A DNA stretch of 64,000 nt from Companilactobacillus formosensis (GTDB lineage: Bacteria > Bacillota > Bacilli > Lactobacillales > Lactobacillaceae), in NCBI RefSeq assembly GCF_005405305.1, contig NZ_BJDU01000003.1, positions 1 to 64,000 on the forward strand, given 5' to 3'. A program made the translations under genes and the position numbers. Below the pieces are notes generated by a model. The model did no database searches. It worked only from the letters and a program-made list of their open reading frames with translations, and was not told where the DNA came from. Shown here in pieces: positions 9,574-18,888 of this stretch (positions are counted from its first letter, which is position 1; each line of letters starts with the position of its first letter).

Positions 9574-10635
9574 ATGAGTGATGAATATACAGTAGCAATT
9601 TTGGGTGCCACAGGTGCCGTTGGAACACGTTTAATTCAACAATTAGAACAATCAACTATTCCTGTTTCAAAAGTAAAGTTATTAGCATCAAGTCGTTCAG
9701 CAGGAAAGGTTTTACAATTTAAGGGCCAAGATGTGACCGTTGAAGAAGCCAAACCCGAATCATTTGATGGTGTCGATTTAGTTTTGGCATCAGCTGGTGG
9801 AGCAGTTTCTAAGAAGTTTTTACCAGAAGCTGTCAAACGCGGCGCTGTTTGTGTTGATAATACTAGTGCTTTTAGAATGGAAGAAGATGTTCCATTGGTC
9901 GTTCCTGAAGTGAACGAAGCTGCACTTTATAATCACCACGGTATTATCGCCAATCCTAACTGTTCAACTATCCAAATGATGGTTGCTCTAGAACCCATCA
10001 GAAAAGCTTTTGGCTTGAAGCAAATTATTGTTTCAACTTACCAAGCTGCCAGTGGTGCTGGTCAAAGTGCTTTGAACGAATTGTACGCTGAAGCTCAAGA
10101 TTATCTTGATGGTAAAGACATGAAAGCCGATATTTTTCCAACGAAGGGCGATAAGGAGCATTATCCTTTAGCTTTCAACCTCTTACCACAGATCGATGTT
10201 TTGGAAGATAATCTTTATTCTCACGAAGAATGGAAGATGATCCATGAAACTAAGAAGATCATGCTAGGCGATATGAATTCACCTAAGATCAAAGTCACTG
10301 CAACTTGTGTCAGAGTACCAGTGCCAATTAGCCACGGTGAATCAATTTATATTGAAGTTGAAGATAAGTCAGCTACAACTGAACAAATTCAACAATTAAT
10401 CAAAGATGCTCCAGGAGCTGTCTTGCAAGATGATCCTAAGCATCAAGTTTATCCACAACCTATCAATGCAGTGAATAGTCGTGACACTTTTGTTGGTCGT
10501 ATCCGTCCGGATTTGGAAAACGATGGAGCTTTCAACATGTGGGTCGTTTCTGACAACTTATTGAAGGGTGCAGCTTGGAATACAGTTCAAATTGCTGAAA
10601 GACTAGTTGCTGATGATTTAGTTCGTGTAAAATAA
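9574..10635 (+). CDS. asd: aspartate-semialdehyde dehydrogenase
   Basis: Reduces aspartyl phosphate to the semialdehyde that dapA uses (353 aa). It has the Rossmann motif ILGATGAVG, the catalytic Cys130 in NPNCSTIQ and the VDNTSAF motif. It is the last gene of the riboswitch operon and is followed by a terminator. Because the semialdehyde also feeds threonine and methionine, lysine-dependent repression of this copy would limit those pathways too, unless there is a second asd elsewhere. Confidence 0.95.
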   Translation: MSDEYTVAILGATGAVGTRLIQQLEQSTIPVSKVKLLASSRSAGKVLQFKGQDVTVEEAKPESFDGVDLVLASAGGAVSKKFLPEAVKRGAVCVDNTSAFRMEEDVPLVVPEVNEAALYNHHGIIANPNCSTIQMMVALEPIRKAFGLKQIIVSTYQAASGAGQSALNELYAEAQDYLDGKDMKADIFPTKGDKEHYPLAFNLLPQIDVLEDNLYSHEEWKMIHETKKIMLGDMNSPKIKVTATCVRVPVPISHGESIYIEVEDKSATTEQIQQLIKDAPGAVLQDDPKHQVYPQPINAVNSRDTFVGRIRPDLENDGAFNMWVVSDNLLKGAAWNTVQIAERLVADDLVRVK

Positions 10636-10642
10636 ATAAATC

Positions 10643-10684
10643 AATATGGGATGCAGAAATAAGCCTGCGTTCCATATTTTTTTT
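10643..10684 (+). terminator. terminator of the lys operon
   Basis: Stem aatatgg-gatgcag / cctgcg-ttccatatt with a short loop, followed by eight T. Confidence 0.85.
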
Positions 10685-10734
10685 GTTATTTCTGTTAAAA
10701 TGTTAAGAGACATTTAATTTCAGGTGAGAAAAAA

Positions 10735-12042
10735 ATGAAGCGAATAATAAATGTATTTAATGAGGGCGTTTTAGACCTGTTGGCTAACGCTGGAGTTGCG
10801 ATTCCGTATTTTTTCTGTTTGACGTTATATAACCAAAATAAGAATATTTTTGTCTTTGCGTTGCCATTTTTGATGCTCTATACTTTCAGAGCTTTGGGGA
10901 TGCTTTTGACAACTTTTATTACTTTGCCAGCTTCGACGATGCTTTCAATGTCGAATTTGTTTGGGGTGATTGGTTCACTCTGTATGTTAGGGGCTAGCAA
11001 CCCGGTCTTTGGTATTATTGGTGGGGTATTCTTAGGATTGGCTTCTAGTTGGATTTGGCCATATTATTTGACGGTTCGGTCTCGAGGTAAGATGGACAAG
11101 GAATTTAAGTTCAATCGTATGCATACTTTGTCGATGGTTTTGACAATTATCTTATTATTAATTGTTGAATTGATTGCCACAAAGACTAAATTATTGAGTT
11201 TATCATTTATTTTGTTAGCTTTCTTATTCTTTGCTGCGATGGTTGGGGGTATGAACGTAACGCATCGTTTGACCTTCTATCAAGGTTTGGAGAAAAAGCC
11301 TAAATTTCGGATCAATTCCTTTTTTAATTTGATTGTGTTAGCGAGTTTGGTCATGTTGTTATTCATCATTCGCTATACACGTTTAAAGGAAGTTTCCAAT
11401 ACGATCGACTTAGTGATCAGTATCGCTGCCATCGTCTTGTTCTTGATCCTTGCGTACTATCAACTAGGAGTTCATAAAAAGATGTTTCCGGTTAGTTTAG
11501 TGGCAATCAATCGTGGTGTGGTTATGAACTACGTTATGTTGTATGCCATCTTCGATAGTACGATCCGTTTCAAATTCAATACTTTGATGCTAGTTTATAC
11601 GCTCTATCTAGTTGGTTTTGAGTTAGGACCAACTCTGTTGAAAAAACATCAAAATTGGCGCTATCCTTTATTGTTAATAGGTTTAGTTTTGGCATTGTTT
11701 AACTATACGTACTTTGTTGGCTTGTTCTTGTTAGCGGTATTCGTAGGAACTGATAATCGTATTTTAAATGATGCGCTTTATACCGATCCCGATTTAGATT
11801 CTGAGCGTGCTTTCTTGATTAAGTATCAACTGTCCTGTGTCGGAAATGTATCGCAACAGTTGATCTATATGACAACGATTTACTTCATCAGTTACTTTAC
11901 AGATATTAACGCCTTGGGATTCTTTAACAATATTTCCAATGGTCCAACTAATTCAACGCTTTATGGAGTACATTTATTTATTACTGCAATCGTCTTTATT
12001 TATGCAGCAGTCACATTTTATTTTGCTCGTGAAAAAGAATGA
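10735..12042 (+). CDS. MFS-like polytopic membrane protein
   Basis: A 435-aa protein with about 12 hydrophobic segments and positively charged cytoplasmic loops. The overall pattern fits an MFS-type carrier, but no substrate motif stands out. The start codon follows CAGGTGAGAAAA. It is flanked by a terminator upstream and a 260-base gap downstream, so it is probably monocistronic. I do not recognise the subfamily. Confidence 0.75.
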   Translation: MKRIINVFNEGVLDLLANAGVAIPYFFCLTLYNQNKNIFVFALPFLMLYTFRALGMLLTTFITLPASTMLSMSNLFGVIGSLCMLGASNPVFGIIGGVFLGLASSWIWPYYLTVRSRGKMDKEFKFNRMHTLSMVLTIILLLIVELIATKTKLLSLSFILLAFLFFAAMVGGMNVTHRLTFYQGLEKKPKFRINSFFNLIVLASLVMLLFIIRYTRLKEVSNTIDLVISIAAIVLFLILAYYQLGVHKKMFPVSLVAINRGVVMNYVMLYAIFDSTIRFKFNTLMLVYTLYLVGFELGPTLLKKHQNWRYPLLLIGLVLALFNYTYFVGLFLLAVFVGTDNRILNDALYTDPDLDSERAFLIKYQLSCVGNVSQQLIYMTTIYFISYFTDINALGFFNNISNGPTNSTLYGVHLFITAIVFIYAAVTFYFAREKE

Positions 12043-12182
12043 TTTAAATCATTACAACGTTATAAAATCTATTTTGTTAAAAATATTTGAACATAATGAA
12101 ATTCAATATTATTGAGTAAAACTGTAGGTTATAACGGTTGATTGTGAAATTGCTTCAATGATATTTTTTAGAAATCAAAAAT

Positions 12183-12249
12183 AAGACTACTATATATTGT
12201 ATGCTTGTGTTATATAACACCAACATATGGTATTTAGTAGTCTTTTTTA
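12183..12249 (+). promoter_or_regulatory. tandem NrdR boxes inside a long hairpin
   Basis: Two partly palindromic 12-mers, ACTATATATTGT (12189-12200) and CCAACATATGGT (12220-12231), are spaced exactly 31 bases, about three helical turns. This is the classical arrangement of NrdR boxes upstream of ribonucleotide reductase genes. The same segment forms a 21-bp imperfect stem (12183-12203 with 12224-12244), closing on the self-complementary gtgttatataacac and followed by six T, so it would also act as a terminator or attenuator in RNA. Confidence 0.7.
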
Positions 12250-12302
12250 TTATTTAAAATTTTATAAAATGGTTGTATAGATTAAAGATTGGGGAGATAT
12301 AA

Positions 12303-14513
12303 ATGACCACGCAATTAATTCAATTGATAAAGATCCCAGTTGAAAAAAGAAGTGGCTTCAAAACTAAATTTTATCCATATAAGATTGAATTTGTTATAGC
12401 TAAATTGGGTTTATCTCAAGATCAACAAGATAATTTGATTGAGAATTTTGTATCTAAATTTATCAAATCTGATTTGATGACAACCAAACAAATGCGACAA
12501 GTTATCACGGATAGTTTGATTTCTCAAAATTTGAATCAAGCTGCAAAATCTTATCAAGACTATTTTATAAAGGAACAAGAAAAATTTGCTCGAGCAACTA
12601 ATGTGAAATTAAATATTGAGAAATTATTTAATCGCAATGAGCAAGTGGTGCACGAGAACGCCAACAAGGATAGCAATATCTTCAATACTCAACGTGACTT
12701 GGAAGCTGGCGTAGCAAGTAAAGCCTTAGGATTAAAAATGCTACCAGATATTGTAGCTAAGTCTCATTTACGAGGTGATATTCATTGGCATGATTTAGAT
12801 TATTCTCCAGTTACGCCGGAGACTAATTGTTGTTTGATCGATTTTGATGAGATGCTGACTAATGGCTTCAAAATTGGTAATGCTTGGGTATCTTCACCAA
12901 AGTCTATTCAGACGGCTACAGCTCAAATGTCTCAGATTATCGCTAACGTGGCATCGTTACAATATGGTGGCTGTTCAGCTAATCGAATCGATCAATTGTT
13001 AGCACCTTATGCAAAATTAAATTATCAAAAACATCTTAAGGATGCTCAAAAATGGATTACCAAGGATAAGCAAGTTGAGTTTGCCAGAGAAAAGACGAAA
13101 AAAGACATTTATGATGCCATGCAAGCACTTGAATACGAAATCAATACTCTTTATTCCTCACAGGGACAAACGCCGTTTACGACGATAAATTTCGGTTTAG
13201 GGACGAGTTGGATCGAACGTAGTATTCAAAAATCTATTTTAGAAATTCGTATTAAAGGCTTAGGAAAGGAACATCGAACAGCTATTTTTCCTAAATTAAC
13301 TTTTACGGTTAAACGTGGTCTGAATTTAAATCCGGAAGACCCTAATTACGATATAAAACAATTGGCTTTGGAATGTTCGACCAAGCGAATGTATCCAGAC
13401 CTTTTGATGTATGACAAGATTGTTGAAATTACTGGTAGTTTTAAAACTCCGATGGGATGTCGGTCATTTTTACAAGGATGGCAAGATGAAAATGGTCGAG
13501 AGGTTAATTCGGGTCGGATGAATTTAGGCGTTGTAACGGTTAATTTGCCTCGAATTGCTTTGGAATCAAAAGGTGATATTGAGCTGTTTTGGGAAATATT
13601 TGAAGAAAAAATGCAAATTTGTCACACTGCTTTAGAATATCGAATCAAACGGACTAAAGAGGCTAAACCTGAGAATGCACCGTTATTATACATGTATGGT
13701 GCTTTCGGCAAGCGTCTTAAGAAAGAAGATTCTGTTGATGAATTATTCAAGAATGGTCGGGCTACGGTCTCGTTAGGCTATATCGGTCTATATGAAGTTT
13801 GCACATGTTTCTTTGGCAACGACTGGGAACAAAATCCTCAGGCACATGATTTTGCTGAGAGTATCACGAAAGCTTTGAATGAAAAATGTAGCAAATGGGC
13901 AAAAGAGAGCGGTTATCACTATAGTCTGTATTCGACGCCAGCAGAGTCGTTAACTGATACTTTTTGTCGGGATGATTTAGAGAAATTTGGCTCCATTCCT
14001 GATATTACAGCCAAAGAATACTATACGAATAGCTTTCACTTTGACGTCAGAAAGCATCCAAATCCCTTTGAGAAATTGACCTTTGAAGAAGTCTTTCCTA
14101 AATATGCATCAGGTGGTTTTATTCATTATTGTGAGTATCCTAATCTCCGTCAGAATCCGAAAGCCTTAGAAGCTGTTTGGGATTGGGCTTATGATCACGT
14201 AGGTTATTTAGGAACTAATACTTCAATTGATCAATGTTTTAAATGTGGTTTTCGAGGTGAATTTAAAGCTACACCAAGAGGATTTGCTTGCCCAGACTGT
14301 GGCAATAATGATCCGGAGTTTTGTGATGTTGTAAAAAGAACTTGTGGCTACTTGGGTAATCCTCAACAAAGACCAATGATTCATGGAAGACATGTAGAAA
14401 TAGCTTCACGGAAAAAGAATATGACTTCGGAGATGATAAAAAATGCGGCCAAATATGAGAGAACCAAACAATCCGACTCCCAAAGAATGGTTGAGCGCGG
14501 ACCACAGTCTTAA
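12303..14513 (+). CDS. nrdD: anaerobic ribonucleoside-triphosphate reductase
   Basis: Class III reductase (736 aa) that makes dNTPs without oxygen. An ATP-cone-like N-terminal domain (about 8-100) is followed by the catalytic barrel with RGDIHWHDLDYSP. The C-terminus has a zinc site of two CxxC pairs (Cys645/648 and Cys663/666), and the glycyl radical is Gly682 in RTCGYLG. The start at ATG 12303 follows GGGGAG. The activase gene nrdG overlaps its 3' end by 71 bases. NrdR-box-like elements lie upstream. Confidence 0.97.
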   Translation: MTTQLIQLIKIPVEKRSGFKTKFYPYKIEFVIAKLGLSQDQQDNLIENFVSKFIKSDLMTTKQMRQVITDSLISQNLNQAAKSYQDYFIKEQEKFARATNVKLNIEKLFNRNEQVVHENANKDSNIFNTQRDLEAGVASKALGLKMLPDIVAKSHLRGDIHWHDLDYSPVTPETNCCLIDFDEMLTNGFKIGNAWVSSPKSIQTATAQMSQIIANVASLQYGGCSANRIDQLLAPYAKLNYQKHLKDAQKWITKDKQVEFAREKTKKDIYDAMQALEYEINTLYSSQGQTPFTTINFGLGTSWIERSIQKSILEIRIKGLGKEHRTAIFPKLTFTVKRGLNLNPEDPNYDIKQLALECSTKRMYPDLLMYDKIVEITGSFKTPMGCRSFLQGWQDENGREVNSGRMNLGVVTVNLPRIALESKGDIELFWEIFEEKMQICHTALEYRIKRTKEAKPENAPLLYMYGAFGKRLKKEDSVDELFKNGRATVSLGYIGLYEVCTCFFGNDWEQNPQAHDFAESITKALNEKCSKWAKESGYHYSLYSTPAESLTDTFCRDDLEKFGSIPDITAKEYYTNSFHFDVRKHPNPFEKLTFEEVFPKYASGGFIHYCEYPNLRQNPKALEAVWDWAYDHVGYLGTNTSIDQCFKCGFRGEFKATPRGFACPDCGNNDPEFCDVVKRTCGYLGNPQQRPMIHGRHVEIASRKKNMTSEMIKNAAKYERTKQSDSQRMVERGPQS

Positions 14514-15024
14514 AAGGATTGCTGATTATAAACCTTTTAATTTCGTCGATGGAGAAGGGGTTAGATGCAGTCTTTATGTATCAGGTTGCCTTTTTCGCTG
14601 TCCTGGGTGTTATAACGTTGCTGCTCAAGATTTTCGTTATGGTAAGCCATATACTAAAGAATTAGAAGACCAAATTATTAAGGATTTGAGTCAAAGTTAC
14701 GTGCAGGGACTAACGTTGTTAGGTGGGGAACCCTTTTTGAATACTGAAGTATGCTTATCGTTATGCAAACGAATTAGAAAAGAATTCGGACATGACAAAG
14801 ATATTTGGTCTTGGACAGGTTATTCTTGGGATGAGATGATGCAAGAGTCCTCCGATAAATTAGAATTATTATCGTTGATCGATATCTTAGTTGATGGACG
14901 ATTTTTACTCAGGAAAAAGGATCTATCGTTACAATTCAGAGGTTCATCTAATCAAAGAATCATTGATGTACCCAAGTCTTTGGCTAGTGGTAGCGTTGTA
15001 ATTTGGGATAAATTAATTAAATAG
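14443..15024 (+). CDS. nrdG: anaerobic RNR-activating protein
   Basis: A radical-SAM enzyme (193 aa) that generates the glycyl radical on NrdD. The cluster motif is CLFRCPGC (Cys49, Cys53, Cys56), followed by the GGEP SAM motif. The start at ATG 14443 lies inside nrdD in another frame, with cGGAGATGA nine bases before it; ATG 14455 is a possible alternative. Overlap with nrdD implies coupled translation. A terminator follows. Confidence 0.96.
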   Translation: MRPNMREPNNPTPKEWLSADHSLKRIADYKPFNFVDGEGVRCSLYVSGCLFRCPGCYNVAAQDFRYGKPYTKELEDQIIKDLSQSYVQGLTLLGGEPFLNTEVCLSLCKRIRKEFGHDKDIWSWTGYSWDEMMQESSDKLELLSLIDILVDGRFLLRKKDLSLQFRGSSNQRIIDVPKSLASGSVVIWDKLIK

Positions 15025-15040
15025 AATTATCAATTGATAA

Positions 15041-15076
15041 ATGGCATCTATTTTAAAGCAAATAGATGCCATTTTC
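15041..15076 (+). terminator. terminator of nrdDG
   Basis: A perfect 13-bp stem, atggcatctattt / aaatagatgccat, with a 6-base loop and a short T tract. Confidence 0.85.
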
Positions 15077-15187
15077 TTTGCCTTTTTTGACCTAAATACG
15101 ACATAATTTAAGCTAAATTAGTTTCTTTCCAGATTAATTTTATGGCATGAAATCTACTTATGTAGCTTATTACAACTTTTTATTAAA

Positions 15188-15217
15188 AATGATAATTAAA
15201 TGAGAATCATTCCAAAA
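15188..15217 (+). promoter_or_regulatory. Fur/PerR-family box
   Basis: The inverted half-sites AATGAT (15188-15193) and ATCATT (15206-15211) surround TGATAAT- and TGAGAATCATT-like 7-1-7 elements of the Fur superfamily. TGAGAATCATTCCAA matches 10 of 14 defined positions of the TGATAATnATTATCA consensus. It lies six bases upstream of the -35 box of the metal ATPase promoter. Confidence 0.55.
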
Positions 15218-15222
15218 AAGAC

Positions 15223-15251
15223 TTTAAAAATGTTTTTAAAGCAGTTATAAT
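15223..15251 (+). promoter_or_regulatory. promoter of metal-efflux ATPase
   Basis: TTTAAA (15223-15228), a 17-base spacer, then a perfect TATAAT (15246-15251), about 36 bases before the start codon. Confidence 0.6.
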
Positions 15252-15287
15252 CTGGGTAAGGATAATAATCAGAGGGATGTGTTTTTT

Positions 15288-17087
15288 ATGAACTCAGATA
15301 AGATTAAATTATATGGAACTTTGACTATTGGTTTCATTGCGGCAGTGTTAGAGTTTGTTTTCCATTTGCCAAACTATGCTCAATTAATTATCAGTATCTT
15401 AGGTTTATTATTAGCTTTGATTATGTTTATTGATATGATCAAGGTCTTAAAATCTGGTAATTTTGGAATTGATTTATTAGCCATTACAGCTATTGTTGCC
15501 ACAATTGTTTTGGGACAATACTGGGCTGGCTGGATCGTATTGTTGATGCTGACAGGTGGCGATACCTTAGAAGAATATGCTGCCAATAAGGCTAAGAGTG
15601 AACTGAAATCACTTTTGGACAATACACCATCGAAGGCCCATCTTTTAAAGGATGGTAATGTTACTGATGTTGATATTGATGATGTCAAAGTAGGCGACAA
15701 GATTTTGGTTCGTCCTAAAGAACAAGTCCCAGTTGACGGATTAGTTATTGATGGACAGTCGGAAATTGATGAATCTTCATTGACAGGTGAATCAGTTCCA
15801 GTGAATGTCTCGAACGGTAGCCACGTTATGTCTGGTTCTATCAACGGTGAAAATCCTTTCCAAATCAAGGCGGAAAAGATTGCGGCTGATTCAGAATATC
15901 AAGCGATTGTTAAGTTAGTTAAGGAATCAGAAACTCATCCAGCTAAATTTGTTCGTTTGGCTGACCGTTACGCCGTACCATTTACTTTAATTGCTTACAT
16001 CATTGCTGGTGTGGCTTGGTATGTCTCGAAAGATCCAGTTAGAATCGCTCAAGTATTAGTGGTAGCGTCACCTTGTCCATTGATTTTGGCGGCACCAATT
16101 GCCTTTGTCTCAGGAATGAGTCGTACAAGCCGTAACGGTATCATTATCAAATCTGGAACAGCCTTAGAGAAACTTAATTCAGCTAAGACGGTAGCTTTTG
16201 ATAAAACTGGTACGATCACCAAAGGAAAACTGGTCGTCGATGAATTTAGAACGACGAATCACTTTGATGAAAAGACTGTTATGTCATATGCGGCCTCAAT
16301 TGAACAAAATTCGAGTCACGTTATGGCAGAAGCAATTGTAGACTATGCTAGAAGTAATAATGTGGCTTTGAAAAAAACTGATGATTTGAAAGAAGTTACA
16401 GCAGAAGGAATTGTTGGTAAAGTTGAAGGGCATATTGTCAAAGTCGGTCAAGCTGGTTTTGTTACAAAAGAAGTTGTCGATGAAGTCAAAGGCTCAGGAG
16501 TTTATGTTTCTATTGATAATCAGTACGCAGGTGTTTATAGTTTGCTTGACCAAATTCGTCCAGAATCGAAATCAACAATTGCTAAATTAAAAGATTTTGG
16601 TATTAAAAATATCCTAATGATTTCTGGGGATAAAAAAGAAGCAACCGAGATGGTTGCTTCAGAAGTAGGTATTACAAAATCATATCCAACTAGTTTGCCA
16701 GCTGATAAAGTAAAGATTATCGATGGTCTAGATAAAGAGTATCATCCAACAGTTATGGTTGGGGACGGTGTTAACGATGCTCCAGCACTAGCTTTAGCCG
16801 ATGTCGGGATTGCTATGGGTTATAAAGGTGCTAATGCTGCTAGTGAATCAGCCGATGCAGTTATTTTGCAGGATGACTTGAGCAAGGTAAGTACCGCTGT
16901 GAAAATTGCTCACGATACGATGAAAGTCGCTCGTGAGGCAGTTTTGATTGGTATCTTTATTTGTATCGCCTTAATGTTGATTGCAGCATTTGGCTTAATT
17001 CCTACTATTATCGGAGCTATGTTGCAAGAAGTAGTTGATACTGTAGCCATCCTTTATGCACTCCGTGCTAGAAGTGATCGATTATAA
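15288..17087 (+). CDS. P1B-4-type metal-efflux ATPase
   Basis: A heavy-metal P-type ATPase (599 aa) without an N-terminal metal-binding domain. It has the SPC motif (residues 261-263) rather than CPC, the phosphorylation site DKTGT (Asp305), TGES, and GDGVNDAPAL. The SPC motif with few TM helices is the hallmark of the P1B-4 group (PfeT, FrvA, PmtA, CoaT), mostly Fe(II) or Co(II) exporters under PerR or Fur. The box upstream fits that. The usual HP dipeptide of the nucleotide domain reads HV (SSHVMAEAI). The start ATG 15288 has AGAGGGA about ten bases before it. Its 3' end overlaps the convergent glycosylase gene by six bases. Confidence 0.9.
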   Translation: MNSDKIKLYGTLTIGFIAAVLEFVFHLPNYAQLIISILGLLLALIMFIDMIKVLKSGNFGIDLLAITAIVATIVLGQYWAGWIVLLMLTGGDTLEEYAANKAKSELKSLLDNTPSKAHLLKDGNVTDVDIDDVKVGDKILVRPKEQVPVDGLVIDGQSEIDESSLTGESVPVNVSNGSHVMSGSINGENPFQIKAEKIAADSEYQAIVKLVKESETHPAKFVRLADRYAVPFTLIAYIIAGVAWYVSKDPVRIAQVLVVASPCPLILAAPIAFVSGMSRTSRNGIIIKSGTALEKLNSAKTVAFDKTGTITKGKLVVDEFRTTNHFDEKTVMSYAASIEQNSSHVMAEAIVDYARSNNVALKKTDDLKEVTAEGIVGKVEGHIVKVGQAGFVTKEVVDEVKGSGVYVSIDNQYAGVYSLLDQIRPESKSTIAKLKDFGIKNILMISGDKKEATEMVASEVGITKSYPTSLPADKVKIIDGLDKEYHPTVMVGDGVNDAPALALADVGIAMGYKGANAASESADAVILQDDLSKVSTAVKIAHDTMKVAREAVLIGIFICIALMLIAAFGLIPTIIGAMLQEVVDTVAILYALRARSDRL

Positions 17088-17711
17088 CCAACCGTAAGAA
17101 TCTAAATTCATGTCTCGCTTAGGTAATTTTGATACGTAGGGATTACCTTCAACAATAAAACGCATATCTTTTGAAGTCCAAGGCTCCTTATTCTTAACAC
17201 CGATTCTAGGTGTTGCCAGAATATTTTTAGGAGTTTGGACTTTTTTTGATGAAAAGACAAAATTGCCAGTATTTAGAACAGTTCCTGATAAAGTTTTATC
17301 TTTGATACCAAAGGCTGCCATCCATTTGGCTGGGCCATTAGTAGCTTCGAAATTAGTCTTGCCTCGATTTTCTTCCATTAAGTCCACACCCTCTAATGGT
17401 TGAAGCGCACGAATCAAGATTCCATTAGGCGTTCCGGCTTTTTGAACACTGATGTCCATATCTAACCAACTGTGGATCGAATAAATATAGATTGTTCCTC
17501 CAGCTTGATAAAGTGGGTCGTTAGCTTTAGTATGGCGTCCATTGTAACTATGAGCTGCCATGTCGATTGGTCCTAAGTAGGCCTCCGTCTCGACGATGAT
17601 GCCAGAAAAGTTTCCCTGATCAGATTTATATGAAAAAGTATGTCCCAACATATCTTGAGCAATATCCATTGTATTGCCGGTTTCAAAGTATTTTTGCACG
17701 TTCAAAATCAA
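17082..17711 (-). CDS. alkyladenine (3-methyladenine) DNA glycosylase
   Basis: A base-excision repair glycosylase of the AAG/Mpg family (209 aa). The family signature VETEAYLGPIDMAAHS carries the catalytic glutamate, followed by the YIYSIHSWLD segment and GPAKWMAAFGI. Length is standard. The start codon follows aGGAGGATAATTG. It is convergent with the metal ATPase gene, overlapping by six bases at the stop codons. Confidence 0.93.
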   Translation of the reverse strand: MILNVQKYFETGNTMDIAQDMLGHTFSYKSDQGNFSGIIVETEAYLGPIDMAAHSYNGRHTKANDPLYQAGGTIYIYSIHSWLDMDISVQKAGTPNGILIRALQPLEGVDLMEENRGKTNFEATNGPAKWMAAFGIKDKTLSGTVLNTGNFVFSSKKVQTPKNILATPRIGVKNKEPWTSKDMRFIVEGNPYVSKLPKRDMNLDSYGWL

Positions 17712-17758
17712 TTATCCTCCTAATTTTGAAAAAAATTCAAAAAAATTAAAAAAAAAGC

Positions 17759-17787
17759 TTGCTAGACCTTATTTATTATTGTATTAT
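17759..17787 (+). promoter_or_regulatory. promoter of tRNA-Glu/Val
   Basis: TTGCTA, a 17-base spacer and TATTAT, about 43 bases upstream of tRNA-Glu. Confidence 0.65.
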
Positions 17788-17829
17788 ATTTCTTGTGCTT
17801 GAGAGAGCAATACATAAATAAATATTTAT

Positions 17830-17901
17830 GACCCGTTGGTCAAGTGGTTAAGACACCGCCCTTTCACGGCGGTAACATGAGTTCAAATCTCGTACGGGTC
17901 A
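17830..17901 (+). tRNA. tRNA-Glu (TTC)
   Basis: A 72-base cloverleaf, acceptor gacccgt/acgggtc, anticodon loop ctTTCac, T-loop ttcaaat. CCA is not encoded. tRNA-Val follows after four bases. Confidence 0.95.
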
Positions 17902-17905
17902 TTTT

Positions 17906-17978
17906 GGAGGATTAGCTCAGCTGGGAGAGCATCTGCCTTACAAGCAGGAGGTCACAGGTTCGATCCCTGTATCCTCCA
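17906..17978 (+). tRNA. tRNA-Val (TAC)
   Basis: A 73-base cloverleaf, acceptor ggaggat/atcctcc, anticodon loop ctTACaa, T-loop ttcgatc. It is co-transcribed with tRNA-Glu and followed by a terminator. Confidence 0.95.
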
Positions 17979-17990
17979 TCCAAAGATAAA

Positions 17991-18018
17991 ACATCTAACT
18001 TCGGTTAGATGTTTTTTT
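17991..18018 (+). terminator. terminator of tRNA-Glu/Val
   Basis: A 9-bp stem acatctaac / gttagatgt capped by a stable TTCG tetraloop, then a T tract. Confidence 0.9.
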
Positions 18019-18023
18019 GTACA

Positions 18024-18051
18024 ATAAAAAAAGGATTTTCAGAAAATCCTT
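18024..18051 (-). terminator. terminator of membrane protein gene
   Basis: Stem aaggatttt / aaaatcctt with a 3-base loop and a run of T in the leftward direction. It overlaps the stop codon of the gene. Confidence 0.75.
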
Positions 18052-18724
18052 AAATAATTAAAATTAAATTTCCAATTACGCGATAAATTAAATTAGATTG
18101 GTTGAAATTCTTGAAGAGCTTTAATAATGACATGGAAACTACAAAGATAACAATGATGAGCGCTGTCCAAAGACTAATATAACTCAAAAGAAATAAAACT
18201 AGGCTCAAGGCCGAGATTGCTATTAATTCGATATAATCGAACTTAGTGCCTTCAAAGTAGTTGATGAGGACTGTTGCTAAATTGACTAGCAACAAAGGAA
18301 CAACAAAGGTAACTGAAATAAAATGCATATAAGTAAAAGCAATAGCAATGGACATGAAGCTAGGAACAACAAAATTTTCTACCAATGACGTGAAGTTTTG
18401 ACTGTTGTCCGGTAAGTACCTCATTAAATATAAAAAGGCTAATTGAGCGAAAATCAAAATGATAACGAAGATATTTAATGATCTTAATGATAAGATTGCT
18501 AACAGTAGATAAATTGCACTATATAAAATATGAAAATATCTATTAGGATTCAATTTTAAAATGAATTCCTTATACAAAGCTACCATGGCTACCATAATAA
18601 TTAAAAATCCATGCAAGGAATAGTTATGCAAATCATGCATAAAAATAAAGATGAATGGAAAGATGTGATAACTAATGAATTCAATAAAAGTTGCAAGTAA
18701 TTTTTTAGAGTTTAACTTATCCAT
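18050..18724 (-). CDS. polytopic membrane protein, unknown
   Basis: A 224-aa, very hydrophobic protein with about seven predicted membrane helices and few polar loops. No family motif is evident. The start codon follows AAAAGGAGTCGCT. It is divergent from metK, and its promoter must lie in the 168-base gap shared with the SMK leader. Function unknown. Confidence 0.7.
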   Translation of the reverse strand: MDKLNSKKLLATFIEFISYHIFPFIFIFMHDLHNYSLHGFLIIMVAMVALYKEFILKLNPNRYFHILYSAIYLLLAILSLRSLNIFVIILIFAQLAFLYLMRYLPDNSQNFTSLVENFVVPSFMSIAIAFTYMHFISVTFVVPLLLVNLATVLINYFEGTKFDYIELIAISALSLVLFLLSYISLWTALIIVIFVVSMSLLKLFKNFNQSNLIYRVIGNLILII

Positions 18725-18826
18725 AGCGACTCCTTTTAGTTATAAAATCATATTAATGTAGAAAAACTTTATCGTCAAATTGATTTTTTTCATGAAAACC
18801 AATTAGTTTTGTGTTAACCTATTAAA

Positions 18827-18888
18827 AGGTTCCTGATGGGATCCTTTTTTATTTTAAAGGAGAAGCCCTGTAACCGAAAAGGTGGAAA
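18827..18888 (+). promoter_or_regulatory. SMK box (SAM-III riboswitch)
   Basis: The leader has the element order of the lactic-acid-bacterial SMK box: aggttcc, gatggga, a long helix 2 (gggatccttttt paired with aaaggagaagccc), then the conserved ccctgtaaccgaaaagg, ending in the Shine-Dalgarno GGTGGAA. TTCC of the 5' strand can pair with the GGAA overlapping the Shine-Dalgarno. SAM binding should therefore block translation of metK. Confidence 0.88.

Noticed and set aside
15380-15868. Long leftward open frame opposite the metal ATPase gene
   Set aside because: It is antisense to a conserved gene, without ribosome site or promoter; composition artefact.
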